Numbered from the stretch's first letter, positions 9,648-18,804 are shown. The stretch is 64,000 bases of DNA from an uncultured Blastocatellia bacterium (GCA_937934295.1 CALHAI010000009.1:1-64000), one strand, 5' to 3'. Numbers and translations are program-made. Notes: a model not told the origin generated them from the letters alone.

Positions 9648-10442
9648 CTACGCCTCCGAGTCCTCAAGCAACGCGCGAAGGGCGGCCCCCGGGCGTGCGG
9701 CGCGCATCACGTGCTCGCCGATCAAGAAGGCGCGATATCCGGCGCGGCGCAACGCCTCCAGCTCAGAACGCGCGCTCAGGCCGCTCTCGCTGACGAGCAC
9801 GACGTCCCTCGGCGCGCGTTTCGCCAGCTCGAAAGAGACGGCGAGGTCTACGACGAACGTGCGCAGATCGCGATTGTTCACGCCAATGAGCCGCGCACCG
9901 GCCGCGAGCGCTTTCTCCAAATCGGCGGGATCGTGGACTTCGACGAGCGCATCCAACTTCAGTTCCTCAGCGAGTTGGCGCAAGTCCCGAAGTTGCACCG
10001 CATCCAACAGCGCCGCGATCAGGAGCACGGCATCAGCTCCGGCCGCCGCCGCTTCGTAGACCTGATAGGGATCGAAGAGAAAATCCTTGCGCAGCAGCGG
10101 CACGCCGACGGCGTGCCGGATCGCCCGGAGATGTTCGAGTGCTCCCTGAAAGTGCTCCTCTTCGGTCAAAACCGAGATCGCCACGGCTCCGTTGCGCTCG
10201 TACTCGCGGGCGAGGGCGACCGGATCGAAATCCTCTCGCAACACCCCGCGGGAGGGGGAGGCGCGTTTCACTTCGGCGATGAGGTTGAGGCGATCCGGTC
10301 GCGCGCACGCCTGAAGGAGCGAGGGTCGCACGCCTTCACGAGCGGCCGCTTCCGCCCGCACATCGGCGAGCGACTTCTTCCGCTTCGCCTCGGCTAAGCG
10401 TTCGGCCTTACGCGTGACGATCTCCTTCAGAATGTCGGGCAT
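9648..10442 (-). CDS. trpC: Indole-3-glycerol-phosphate synthase
   Basis: A 264-residue barrel enzyme for the ring closure step of tryptophan synthesis. Motifs include LIAEVKRASPSRGVLRED near residue 55 (catalytic Glu and Lys), LLRKDFLFDPYQV, VEVHDPADLEKAL, IGVNNRDLRTF and VSESGLSARSEL. ATG 10442 is used because GGGAGGTG precedes it at ideal spacing; the GTG at 10448 would add two residues. It lies between trpD and trpF in the operon. Confidence 0.96.
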   Translation of the reverse strand: MPDILKEIVTRKAERLAEAKRKKSLADVRAEAAAREGVRPSLLQACARPDRLNLIAEVKRASPSRGVLREDFDPVALAREYERNGAVAISVLTEEEHFQGALEHLRAIRHAVGVPLLRKDFLFDPYQVYEAAAAGADAVLLIAALLDAVQLRDLRQLAEELKLDALVEVHDPADLEKALAAGARLIGVNNRDLRTFVVDLAVSFELAKRAPRDVVLVSESGLSARSELEALRRAGYRAFLIGEHVMRAARPGAALRALLEDSEA

Positions 10443-10460
10443 CGCCACCTCCCGTCTCGT

Positions 10461-11510
10461 TCATGGATTCGCGCGCTCGATCGCCTCGGCCGGAGATGGC
10501 GCATTCGTGAGGGTGATCAAGGCGCGCAGCTTCTCCCAGGCCGCCCCCGTGGCGATGGCTTCCGCCGCCATCGCGATCCCTTCGCGCAATGTAGGGGCAT
10601 GTCCACTCACATGGAGGCCGGCGGCGGCGTTGAGGAGCACGAGATCGCGCGCGGCATCCTGTCGGCGCCCGGCGAGCACCTCGCTGACGATGGCCGCGCT
10701 CTCTTCGGGCGACAGGGCGTGCAGCCCGCTGAGATCGTGGCGCGCCAATCCCTCCTTCTGGGGATCAAGGAGGAAGCGTCGGATCGTTCCTTCGCGCACC
10801 TCCACGACATGCGTCGGCCCAGAGAGAGTGATCTCGTCCATCCCGTCGCTCCCGTGAACGATCCACACGTGCTCGGCGCCAAGCTGCTCGGCTGCGCGCG
10901 CGAGCTTCTCCATGCTTTGCGGATCGGAGACGCCGATGAGCTGACGGCGCACGCCGGCGGGGTTGGTGAGCGGGCCGAGCAGATTGAAGATCGTTCGGAT
11001 GCCGAGTTGACGGCGCACCTGCGCCACGCGCGCCGTCGCTGGATGGAAGCGCGGGGCGAACATGAAGCAAAGGCCGATCTCTCGCAGGCAGCGCTCGACG
11101 ACCTCCAACGGCGGATCAATGCGCACGCCGAGCGTAGCCAGAACGTCAGCGCTTCCCGTTCGGCTGCTGGCGGCGCGATTCCCGTGTTTGGCGACGGGCG
11201 CGCCGGCGGCGGCGATCACCACCGCCGCCGCCGTCGAGACATTGAACGACTTACGCCGACCTCCGCCCGTGCCCGCCGTATCCACCGCATCCGATCGAGC
11301 GCAGCGAACGCGCCGCGCATGCGCGCGCATGGTCTCGGCGAACCCGAGGAGTTCTTCCACCGTCTCATCTTTCATCGCGAGCGCTGTGAGCGCGGCGGCG
11401 ATGAAGGCCTCGCTCGTCGTCGCGGCGAGCAACTCTTCGAGCAGCGCGGCTGCTTCCTCGCGCGTCAAATCCTCTCGCCGAATGAGCTTCTCAAGCAGCG
11501 GATGTCCCAT
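10461..11510 (-). CDS. trpD: Anthranilate phosphoribosyltransferase
   Basis: A 349-residue enzyme that transfers phosphoribosyl from PRPP to anthranilate. The PRPP-binding glycine motif DTAGTGGGRRKSFNVSTA is present at about residue 78, followed by VAKHGNRAASSRTGSADVL and the NLLGPLTNP segment typical of the family. It stands alone here: no trpG glutaminase is fused or adjacent, so anthranilate synthase must be encoded outside this window. Confidence 0.96.
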   Translation of the reverse strand: MGHPLLEKLIRREDLTREEAAALLEELLAATTSEAFIAAALTALAMKDETVEELLGFAETMRAHARRVRCARSDAVDTAGTGGGRRKSFNVSTAAAVVIAAAGAPVAKHGNRAASSRTGSADVLATLGVRIDPPLEVVERCLREIGLCFMFAPRFHPATARVAQVRRQLGIRTIFNLLGPLTNPAGVRRQLIGVSDPQSMEKLARAAEQLGAEHVWIVHGSDGMDEITLSGPTHVVEVREGTIRRFLLDPQKEGLARHDLSGLHALSPEESAAIVSEVLAGRRQDAARDLVLLNAAAGLHVSGHAPTLREGIAMAAEAIATGAAWEKLRALITLTNAPSPAEAIERANP

Positions 11511-11516
11511 GGCCGT

Positions 11517-12278
11517 TCAGAGATAGAAGAGGCTGAGGCGCGGCAGACCGTACTGCTCGCGCAAGCGCTTGGCGACATAATTTCGGAGCGTCTGTTCGTA
11601 GAGCTCGTCATCCATGCGCTTTCGGTACTCTTTGAGCTGGCGCTCGCCTTCCCGGCGCACTTCGGCGACGTGCTCCTCGGAAAGGCCTTGAAGCAGCGCG
11701 TCGTACAAAAGCTTCTCCAGCCGCACCAACTCCCGCTCCAAGGTTTCGAAATCCACCTCCTGCGCCGCTTGCACATCTTCAAGAAGGGCGGTGAGCCGCC
11801 CGATCACTCGCGCAATAGCCTCGCGCAACGGCGCCAGCTCCGGCTCGCGGCGCTGCTGGGCCAGACGCTGCAAGTTCGTTCGACCGTGCTCCAGATATTC
11901 GAGAACCATTTCGCGGGAGAAAGGCGGGGGCGCGCCATCGGACTCCTCGCGCGCGCCAATGCGGGCGTGTTGATACTCCTGGAAACAGGCCATCACTTCC
12001 TGTTGACAGTAGAGGATCGAGTTGATGCGTCGGGATCGCGGTCGCGCCTCATACGCGTCGAAAACACGATCCACGGCGCGCAAGACCACATGGAGGGGAA
12101 TCCCCATGTCCTTCCATGTCTCGATCATCGCCCAATCGAGCGTGGAGAGCAGCAGATGCTTTCCCCGCCGCCGCGCGAAGTGCTCTTCGACCTCGGTGAA
12201 ATAGTTGAAGTAGTTCACGACGAAGTCATCGGCTGGACGAGAGCGCCCCTCCTCCCCTGAGGATCGCTCCATGAGCAT
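11517..12278 (-). CDS. Conserved-looking protein of unknown function between coaX and trpD
   Basis: A 253-residue, mostly helical and highly charged protein. The region around residues 15-110 has a distinctive block (NYFNYFTEVEEHF, RRRGKHLLLSTLDWAMIETW, GIPLHVVLRAVDRVF, INSILYCQQEVMACFQEY). The C-terminal half (about 125-250) is a probable coiled coil ending in LREQYGLPRLSLFYL. From memory this layout recurs in Acidobacteria and some deltaproteobacteria as an uncharacterised family; I cannot confirm this here. The ATG at 12278 is preceded by GGGAAGG and lies 16 bases after coaX; trpD starts six bases after its stop. No enzyme motif is visible. Confidence 0.7.
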   Translation of the reverse strand: MLMERSSGEEGRSRPADDFVVNYFNYFTEVEEHFARRRGKHLLLSTLDWAMIETWKDMGIPLHVVLRAVDRVFDAYEARPRSRRINSILYCQQEVMACFQEYQHARIGAREESDGAPPPFSREMVLEYLEHGRTNLQRLAQQRREPELAPLREAIARVIGRLTALLEDVQAAQEVDFETLERELVRLEKLLYDALLQGLSEEHVAEVRREGERQLKEYRKRMDDELYEQTLRNYVAKRLREQYGLPRLSLFYL

Positions 12279-12294
12279 GCCGTCTTCCCTTCCC

Positions 12295-13074
12295 TCATCG
12301 GGCCTGAAGGTGTTGAACGCGCTCATAGATGATCCGTAAGCCCTCGAGCGTGAGAGTGTCATCGAGCATCTGAATGTAAGCTGACGCGCGCCCGATCAGG
12401 TGCGAGAGTCCACCGGTGGCGACGACGCGCGTCTCTGGCCCCAGCTCCTCAAGCATGCGGGCGAGAATGCCATCCACCAGCCCGATATAGCCGAAGTAGA
12501 GTCCCGATTGAATGCTGGCGACTGTCGAGCGGCCAATGATCGCACCCGGTCTCCGGATGTCCACGCGGGGCAGCTTCGCCGTCCGCTCAAAGAGGGCCTC
12601 AGCCGAGATGGTGATGCCCGGGGCGATGACGCCGCCCAGGTACTCGCCCCGGTGGGAGATCGCATCGAAGGTCGTCGCCGTCCCGAAATCCACGACAATG
12701 CACGGTCCGCCGTACTTGGCGAACGCCGCCACAGCATCGGCGATGCGATCCGCGCCCACCTCCTGCGGATTCTCGTAGAGGATGGGCATGCCCGTCGGCG
12801 TGCGCCAGTCGACAAAGAGCGGGTCCAGATGAAAATACATTTGCGCCATCTTCCGCAACGCGAAGTCAAGCGGGGGGACAACCGACGCGATCACGATGGC
12901 GTGCACGACCGAGACGTCCAACCCTTCCAGCGTGAAGAGCGTGCGGCAGAGGATGCCCAACTCGTCCACTGTCCGCTCGCGCTGCGTCGTCAGGCGCCAG
13001 ACGACGACGAGCCGTTCGCCCTCGTATACCCCGAGGGCCGTGTTCGTATTGCCCACATCAATGGCCAGCAGCAT
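12295..13074 (-). CDS. coaX: Type III pantothenate kinase
   Basis: A 259-residue enzyme of the ASKHA fold that phosphorylates pantothenate in the first step of CoA synthesis. The start at 13074 gives the family N-terminus LLAIDVGNTNTALGVYEG with the phosphate-binding Asp. Later motifs are GADRIADAVAA, VVDFGTATTFDAIS, LGGVIAPGI and ATGGLSHLI. The frame is open about 59 codons upstream, but that part covers the promoter region shared with cysS. It is the first gene of the run that continues into the trp genes. Confidence 0.95.
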   Translation of the reverse strand: MLLAIDVGNTNTALGVYEGERLVVVWRLTTQRERTVDELGILCRTLFTLEGLDVSVVHAIVIASVVPPLDFALRKMAQMYFHLDPLFVDWRTPTGMPILYENPQEVGADRIADAVAAFAKYGGPCIVVDFGTATTFDAISHRGEYLGGVIAPGITISAEALFERTAKLPRVDIRRPGAIIGRSTVASIQSGLYFGYIGLVDGILARMLEELGPETRVVATGGLSHLIGRASAYIQMLDDTLTLEGLRIIYERVQHLQAR

Positions 13075-13112
13075 GCGCCCTCGCGGGCCTCCCGGTGATG
13101 ATCGAGCTACAC

Positions 13113-13142
13113 AATTAAGCCATTCGCACGGCGAGAAGTCAA
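13113..13142 (-). promoter_or_regulatory. Possible promoter for coaX-trp operon
   Basis: On the minus strand TTGACT (13142-13137) and TTAATT (13118-13113) are separated by 18 bases, 39 bases before the coaX start. The -10 element is a weak match. This would drive the whole coaX to aroF run. Confidence 0.4.
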
Positions 13143-13175
13143 TCGCCGCCGGATGCCTCTTCGCCGATCGCCGCG

Positions 13176-13205
13176 TTGACATCGCGGGGGAAGCGAGAGT
13201 ATTTT
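13176..13205 (+). promoter_or_regulatory. Promoter for cysS
   Basis: A perfect TTGACA -35 (13176-13181) and TATTTT -10 (13200-13205) with an 18-base spacer. Transcription would begin near 13212, about 18 bases before the cysS ATG at 13230. This explains why the open frame reaching back to 13176 is not the coding start. Confidence 0.6.
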
Positions 13206-13229
13206 TCTGGCCTTGGAGCGCGCGCCCCG

Positions 13230-14663
13230 ATGCTGCGCTTGCGGAACACATTGTCGGGCGAATTGGAGGTCTTCACCCCTCTTGATGGGGAGACGGCCCG
13301 CCTGTATAGCTGTGGCCTGACGGTCTACGACTACGGCCACATCGGGAACTTCCGGACGTTTGTCTCGGTGGACATCCTCAGGCGCTACTTGAAGTACAAG
13401 GGATATCGCGTCCTTCACGTCATGAACTTCACCGATGTGGATGACAAGACCATTCGACGCGCGCGCGAGGAGGGGATAAGCCTGCGCGAGCTGACCGATC
13501 GGTACATCGCCGCCTTCCTCGACGACATGCGAACGCTCGCTCTGGAGACGCCCGAGATCATGCCGCGCGCGACCGAGCACATCCCGGAGATGGTGGCCCT
13601 GGTGAAGCGGTTACAAGAGCGGGGGTATACGTACCGGAGCGAGGGCTCGATCTATTTTCGCATCGCCGCGTTCCCGGAGTATGGGAAGCTCTCCAAGATT
13701 CGGCCGGAGCACATCAAGCCCGGCGCGCGCGTGGACGTGGACGAATATGAGAAAGCCGATGTGCGCGATTTCGTGCTGTGGAAGGCGCCGAAGGAGCCGG
13801 ACGAACCGCGATGGGAGACGGAATTGGGGCCGGGCCGACCCGGATGGCATCTGGAATGTTCGGCTATGTCCATGAAGTATTTGGGCGAGACGTTCGACAT
13901 CCACTGCGGCGGCGTGGACCTCATCTTCCCCCATCACGAGAACGAAATCGCGCAGAGCGAGGCGGCGACCGGGAAACCCTTCGTTCGATATTGGGTGCAC
14001 ACGGAGTTCCTCTTGGTCGAAGGGGAGAAGATGGCGAAATCGCGGGGGAACTTCTACACGCTACGCGATCTGCTGGAGCGCGGCTTCGACCCCATGGCCA
14101 TTCGCTACGCGCTGCTCTCGGTCCCCTATCGCACGCCGCTCAATTTCACCTTCGAGGGGGTGCGCGCTGCCGAGGCGACGCTGGCGAACCTGCGCGATTT
14201 CCTCTGGCGCGTGCGCGAAGCGCGCGGCGAGCCGGGATCGAATCCCGCCATCGCCGACGTGCTCCGGCGCGCGGCCCGCGAGTTCGAGGAGGCGATGGAC
14301 CAGGACTTGAACACGGCGCAGGCGCTCGGCGCCCTGCATACGCTTGTCGGCGAAGTCGCCCGCGCCGTGATCTCCGGTGCGCTGCGGGAGGATGACCGGT
14401 GGCAGATTCTGGACTGGATCCGTCGTGTGAACCAGGTCCTCGGTGTCCTCGGCGAGATCGAGCCGGAGCCGCTCGATCCCGAGCTGCACGCGCTTATCGA
14501 GGAACGGGCGCGCGCCCGCGCGCGTCGCGATTACGCGCGCGCCGATGAGATTCGCCGTCTCCTCTACGAGCGCGGCATCATCCTGGAAGACACGCGCTCG
14601 GGCACGCTCTGGCGACGCCGGCGCGATTTGCCGAAGGAACCCTCAGGAGGAGCGAGGGGATGA
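13230..14663 (+). CDS. cysS: Cysteinyl-tRNA synthetase
   Basis: A 477-residue class I aminoacyl-tRNA synthetase charging tRNA-Cys. The HIGH-like motif is YDYGHIGNFRTF (about residue 35-46), the KMSKS-like motif is KMAKSRGNF, and the zinc site is built by Cys in YSCGLTVYD, Cys in HLECSAMS and His in FPHHENEIAQ. The start at 13230 gives the expected MLRLRNTLSGE beginning. The C-terminal helical anticodon-binding domain is complete. The stop overlaps the next gene's start by ATGA. Confidence 0.96.
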   Translation: MLRLRNTLSGELEVFTPLDGETARLYSCGLTVYDYGHIGNFRTFVSVDILRRYLKYKGYRVLHVMNFTDVDDKTIRRAREEGISLRELTDRYIAAFLDDMRTLALETPEIMPRATEHIPEMVALVKRLQERGYTYRSEGSIYFRIAAFPEYGKLSKIRPEHIKPGARVDVDEYEKADVRDFVLWKAPKEPDEPRWETELGPGRPGWHLECSAMSMKYLGETFDIHCGGVDLIFPHHENEIAQSEAATGKPFVRYWVHTEFLLVEGEKMAKSRGNFYTLRDLLERGFDPMAIRYALLSVPYRTPLNFTFEGVRAAEATLANLRDFLWRVREARGEPGSNPAIADVLRRAAREFEEAMDQDLNTAQALGALHTLVGEVARAVISGALREDDRWQILDWIRRVNQVLGVLGEIEPEPLDPELHALIEERARARARRDYARADEIRRLLYERGIILEDTRSGTLWRRRRDLPKEPSGGARG

Positions 14664-15706
14664 TGCCCGCCTATCGCGAACATCCTTCGGCCACGCGAGC
14701 GCCTCTGACGCCCACCTACTCCATCGTCATCCCGCTCTACAACGAAGCGGAGAACGTCGAGCCGCTCTATCGAGAGTTGCGCCCGGTCTTGGAGCACCTT
14801 GGCGAGCCGTACGAGGTGATCTTCGTGGACGATGGGAGCCGAGATGAAACCTATCAGGCGCTCTTGGCCCTCTATCGCGAGGATCCGAACGTGCACCTCC
14901 TCCGCTTGAGTCGGAACTTCGGACAGACAGCGGCACTCGCCGCGGGATTCGATTTCGCCCAAGGAGCCGTCATCATCGCGATGGATGGCGATCTGCACCA
15001 TGATCCGCAGGACATCCCTCGACTCCTGGAGAAGCTCCGCGAGGGGTATGACATCGTGAGCGGATGGCGGAGGGATCGCCCTGAGGATTTCCTCACGCGG
15101 CGCCTCCCCTCGCGCATCGCCAATTGGCTCATGGCACGGCTCTCGGGCGTGCCCCTTCGGGATTTCGGCTCGACCTTCAAAGCCTATCGACGCGAGATCA
15201 TCAAGAACATTCGTCTCTACGGCGAACTGCATCGCTTCATCCCCGCACTGGCGAGCCTCGCGGGGGCGCGGATCACGGAGATCCCCGTGCGCGCCCGCCC
15301 GCGCTATCGCGGCCAGTCCAAATACGGCCTGTCGCGCACGATCCGCGTCCTGCTGGATTTCATCACGATCAAATTTCTGCTCAGTTACCTCACGCGTCCG
15401 CTCCACTTTTTCGGACCGGTGGGACTCCTGGCGCTCACAAGCGGCGTGCTCATCGGAAGCTATCTCACGGTGAAGAAACTCCTCTCCGGCATCAGCCTCT
15501 TGCAACACCACGGGCCGTTGCTGTTGCTCTCGATGCTGCTGATCATCACGGGTGTGCAGCTCATCTCGATCGGATTGATCGGCGAGATCATCATGCGCAC
15601 GTATTACGAATCGCAGCGGAAACCGATCTACATGATTCGCGAGATTCGCTCCCGGCGAACGGCGAGCGCACACATTTCGGCTCCCGAGGGGGACGAATCC
15701 CGTTGA
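14660..15706 (+). CDS. Membrane glycosyltransferase family 2 (DPM1/GtrB-like)
   Basis: A 348-residue protein with an N-terminal GT2 domain: SIVIPLYNEAENVEPL, EVIFVDDGSRDET with the Asp-Asp nucleotide-sugar site, AMDGDLHHDPQDI as the DXD-type metal motif, and a QSKYGLSRTIRV stretch before the membrane part. Two transmembrane helices follow (about 255-280 and 293-318). Proteins of this form move a sugar onto polyprenyl phosphate at the inner membrane. It overlaps cysS by four bases, a link without obvious functional meaning. Acceptor and sugar unknown. Confidence 0.88.
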   Translation: MMPAYREHPSATRAPLTPTYSIVIPLYNEAENVEPLYRELRPVLEHLGEPYEVIFVDDGSRDETYQALLALYREDPNVHLLRLSRNFGQTAALAAGFDFAQGAVIIAMDGDLHHDPQDIPRLLEKLREGYDIVSGWRRDRPEDFLTRRLPSRIANWLMARLSGVPLRDFGSTFKAYRREIIKNIRLYGELHRFIPALASLAGARITEIPVRARPRYRGQSKYGLSRTIRVLLDFITIKFLLSYLTRPLHFFGPVGLLALTSGVLIGSYLTVKKLLSGISLLQHHGPLLLLSMLLIITGVQLISIGLIGEIIMRTYYESQRKPIYMIREIRSRRTASAHISAPEGDESR

Positions 15707-15741
15707 CCTTCGCCGACGCCCTCTCAGAACGGCGGATGCCC

Positions 15742-16314
15742 TCACTCCCACAGCGCGAGCAGTTGCGTGAGGATGCGCTCGGTCATCCCCCAGATGGGCC
15801 CATAGGGTGAGGGGTACGCCGGCCACGCGCGCCATTCCCCATTCACGAGCTTCTCCACACGATCGGAGCGTCCCTGGCACCGAAGCGCATGGAGCGAGAC
15901 CCAGAATGCGCGTTCGACTTCGGGGCCGATCGTCACCTCCACATTCGGCCGAACGAGGGCCACAAGCGGCGTCACGCGAATGGGAGGAAGGAGGGGGGTA
16001 CTCGGCCAGAGGGGGCTCAAATACCCCATGATCTCGCCATCCCGCTCCAGATCAATGCCGACCTCCTCACGCGTCTCGCGCACGGCCGTTTCCCAGAGAG
16101 TGTGGTCCTCGGGCTCGCGGCGTCCGCCCGGCAACGCGATATGTCCGGACCACGGATCGCGTGCGTCCTCGATACGCTTGATGAGCAACACTTCCAGATC
16201 ATCGCCGACCTCTCGCAGCAGGAGAACGACGGCCGCTTGAAGGGGCCAGTCTTCGGACTCTTCGACAGAAGGTGCCGAAGCAGCGAGCTTCTCGCGAAGC
16301 TCCTCGATCCGCAC
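15742..16314 (-). CDS. CoA pyrophosphatase (NUDIX hydrolase, NudL-like)
   Basis: A 190-residue NUDIX enzyme likely to hydrolyse coenzyme A to 3',5'-ADP and phosphopantetheine. The CoA-type signature (HIALPGGRREPED) merges with the NUDIX box ending RETREEVGID. The beginning LREKLAASAPSVE is typical. The frame extends upstream to 16839 without a plausible N-terminus. I choose GTG 16314 because a perfect TATAAT lies exactly six bases upstream and there is no well-spaced ribosome site, so the mRNA may be leaderless. Downstream of asd on the same strand with a 43-base gap. Confidence 0.85.
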   Translation of the reverse strand: MRIEELREKLAASAPSVEESEDWPLQAAVVLLLREVGDDLEVLLIKRIEDARDPWSGHIALPGGRREPEDHTLWETAVRETREEVGIDLERDGEIMGYLSPLWPSTPLLPPIRVTPLVALVRPNVEVTIGPEVERAFWVSLHALRCQGRSDRVEKLVNGEWRAWPAYPSPYGPIWGMTERILTQLLALWE

Positions 16315-16320
16315 GACTCC

Positions 16321-16326
16321 ATTATA
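16321..16326 (-). promoter_or_regulatory. TATAAT -10 box six bases before a GTG start (leaderless type)
   Basis: A consensus TATAAT on the minus strand is followed after six bases by the GTG of the CoA pyrophosphatase gene. Transcription starting 7 bases after the hexamer would begin at the start codon. No good -35 element is seen. Confidence 0.5.
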
Positions 16327-16357
16327 CCGCAGGGCGACGGGCTCGCGACCACCTCGC

Positions 16358-17416
16358 TCACGAGAGCCATCCCTGAGCGACGAGCAATTCCGCGTTGAGC
16401 AAAGCGGCCCCGGCCGCCCCACGAATCGTGTTGTGCCCGAGGATGACCATCTTGTAATCGAGGATCGAGCACGGGCGGATGCGCCCGACGACCGAAGCCA
16501 TGCCGCGTTCGACGTCTCGATCCAGACGCGGCTGCGGCCGATCCGCTTCCTCGCGCACGACGATCGGATGGGAGGGAGCCGTGGGCAACTGGAGACGCTG
16601 CGGGAGGGACGCAAACGTGGCAAGCGCTTCGATGAGCTCCTCACGCGTCGGCGTGCGCTCGAAAGCGAGCGAGACGCATTCGAGATGCCCGTCGAGCGTC
16701 GGCACGCGATTGCACTGCGCGCTGATGCGAAGCGGCGCGAAGAGGAAGGTCTCGCCGTCCCATCGACCGAGCAGCTTCCGCGTCTCCGTCTCCAGCTTCT
16801 CCTCCTCGTTCTTGATGAACGGGATGACGTTGTCCACAATGTCGAGCGAGGTGACGCCCGGATATCCGGCGCCCGAGAGCGCTTGCAAAGTCGTGACCAT
16901 GACCTGCCGGAGACCGAAGCGATCCATGAGGGGTTTGAGAACGAGCGTCAGATGAATCGTCGAACAGTTGGGGTTGGTCACGATGAAGCCGCGCTCCCAT
17001 CCGCGACGTCGGCGCTGATGGGTGAGCGCCTGTAGGTGCTCGGGATTGACCTCGGGGATGAGGAGTGGGACATCCGGGTCGAGCCGGTGAGTGCTCGCAT
17101 TGCTGCAGACGAGATATCCGGCCCGCGCGAACTCCGGCTCCACGCTCGCGGCCGGCTCCGCCGGCAGGGCCGAGAAGACGAGCCGACAGTCGAGCGGAGG
17201 CGCGCAGTCCTTCACGACGAGCCGTCGCACTCGCTCCGGGATCGGCGACGGCAGGAGCCAATGCACGATCTCTTCATAGCGCGCTCCCGCCGAGCGATCC
17301 GAAGCCGCGACTTCCGTCACCTCGAACCACGGATGATCCTCCAAAAGAGCGATCAGCCGCTGACCGACGATGCCGGTCGCGCCGAGGATGCCGACGGGGA
17401 TCTTCTCCGCCCTCAT
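16358..17416 (-). CDS. asd: Aspartate-semialdehyde dehydrogenase
   Basis: A 352-residue NADP-dependent enzyme that reduces aspartyl phosphate to the semialdehyde, the branch compound for lysine, threonine and methionine. The nucleotide-binding start is VGILGATGIVGQRLI. The catalytic Cys is in VTNPNCSTIHL, and LSGAGYPGV and GHNTIRGAAGAALLNAELL mark the archaeal/fungal-like subclass rather than the E. coli type. It starts inside the stop of aspartate kinase (ATGA overlap), so the first two pathway enzymes are coupled. Confidence 0.94.
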   Translation of the reverse strand: MRAEKIPVGILGATGIVGQRLIALLEDHPWFEVTEVAASDRSAGARYEEIVHWLLPSPIPERVRRLVVKDCAPPLDCRLVFSALPAEPAASVEPEFARAGYLVCSNASTHRLDPDVPLLIPEVNPEHLQALTHQRRRRGWERGFIVTNPNCSTIHLTLVLKPLMDRFGLRQVMVTTLQALSGAGYPGVTSLDIVDNVIPFIKNEEEKLETETRKLLGRWDGETFLFAPLRISAQCNRVPTLDGHLECVSLAFERTPTREELIEALATFASLPQRLQLPTAPSHPIVVREEADRPQPRLDRDVERGMASVVGRIRPCSILDYKMVILGHNTIRGAAGAALLNAELLVAQGWLS

Positions 17417-18804
17417 CGGATGAACTCCTTGTGAAGAGCTCGAACGGCCGATGCGCGATCGCGCTCGCTGACGACGAAGGAGATATTCCGTTCGGACGAC
17501 CCTTGCGCGATGGCGATGATGTTGATGCCCTCGCGCCCGAGCGCGGAGAACAAACGTCCGGCCACGCCGGGCGTGCCGCGCATCCCTTCGCCGACCGCGG
17601 CCACGATGGCCACGCCGTTCTGCTTCTCGATCTGGCTGATATCGCCCTGTCGCCGCTCGCGCGCGAATTCGTCCTCAAGGGCACGCCGCACGCGTTCTGC
17701 ATCCTTCTGCTGGACGACGAAGCAGATGCTCTGCTGCGACGAGGCTTGGCTGATGAGCAGGACGTTGATCCCCTCGCGCGCGAGCGTATCGAAGACGCGC
17801 GCCGTGATCTCGGGCACGCCGAGCAAGCCCGCCCCTTCGACCGTCACCAGCGTGAGATGGCCGATCGAAGTGATCGCTTTGACGATGGGATTGCTCGGAG
17901 TCGTGCGCGGCACAATGCGCGTGCCCGGGAACGCGGGATTGAACGTGTTCTTGATGAGGATGGGAATCCCGCGCTCGATGGCCGGGAAGACCGTCTTCGG
18001 ATGCACGACCCTGGCGCCGAAATAGGCCAACTCCGCCACCTCGCGATAGGACAGCTCGGCGAGCGAACGCCCTTCGGGCACGACCTTAGGATCGGCCGTC
18101 ATGATCCCATCCACATCGGTGTAGATCCAGATCTCACGCGCGCCGATGGCCGCCCCAATGAGCGCCGCTGAATAGTCCGATCCCCCACGCCCGAGGGTCG
18201 TCGGAACCCCCTCGCGCGTGCTGCTCAAGAACCCGGTGATGACCGGGACGATCCCTCGCTTCACGAGGGGGAGGATCGCGCGCCGGCACTTCCGATAGGT
18301 GAGGTCTTTGAGCGGCGTCGCCGCGCCGAACCGATCATCGGTGAGGATGAACCGCTGCGCATTGAGCGCCTTGGCCTTCAGACCACACTCGTTCAATATG
18401 CCGGCGAGGATTTCCACAAGCAGCCGTTCACCGAAGGAGACGACGGCGTCCAGAGCGCGCGGCGTCGCCTCCCCAAGAAAGCTCATCCCCATGAGGATAC
18501 GCGTGAGTTCCTCGGCGAACTGATCCGTCAGCGCGAGCAACCGCGTGCGCGTCTTCGAATCAGCGATGGCTGCCGAGATCACGTGCGCATGCCGATTGTG
18601 AAACGCGCGCAGCTTCCGCTCGAGTTCATGATCTCGCCGGGCCGCCGCACCGTGCGCAGCTGCGAGCAAAAGGTCTGTGATCCCTGCCATCGCTGAGACG
18701 ACAACGATAGGTCGCCGCTTCCGATGGACAAGGATGATCTCAGCCACCCGCCGCAGGTTCTCCGCTCCTTCGACGGATGTCCCGCCGAACTTCATCACGA
18801 TCAT
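17413..18804 (-). CDS. lysC: Aspartate kinase
   Basis: A 463-residue kinase phosphorylating aspartate. The substrate site KFGGTSVEG opens the protein; GRGGSDYSAALIGAA and the YTDVDGIMTADPK loop follow. The C-terminal third carries two ACT domains (LTLVTVEGAGLLGVPEITARVF and AIVAAVGEGMRGTPGVAGRLF), which normally mediate feedback by lysine or threonine. It is a single-function kinase without a fused homoserine dehydrogenase. GGAGGAAAAC provides the ribosome site. Confidence 0.95.
   Translation of the reverse strand: MIVMKFGGTSVEGAENLRRVAEIILVHRKRRPIVVVSAMAGITDLLLAAAHGAAARRDHELERKLRAFHNRHAHVISAAIADSKTRTRLLALTDQFAEELTRILMGMSFLGEATPRALDAVVSFGERLLVEILAGILNECGLKAKALNAQRFILTDDRFGAATPLKDLTYRKCRRAILPLVKRGIVPVITGFLSSTREGVPTTLGRGGSDYSAALIGAAIGAREIWIYTDVDGIMTADPKVVPEGRSLAELSYREVAELAYFGARVVHPKTVFPAIERGIPILIKNTFNPAFPGTRIVPRTTPSNPIVKAITSIGHLTLVTVEGAGLLGVPEITARVFDTLAREGINVLLISQASSQQSICFVVQQKDAERVRRALEDEFARERRQGDISQIEKQNGVAIVAAVGEGMRGTPGVAGRLFSALGREGINIIAIAQGSSERNISFVVSERDRASAVRALHKEFIR

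Noticed and set aside
13176-13229. Upstream start for cysS at TTG 13176
   Set aside because: This TTG is the -35 element of a good promoter; the family N-terminus begins at 13230.
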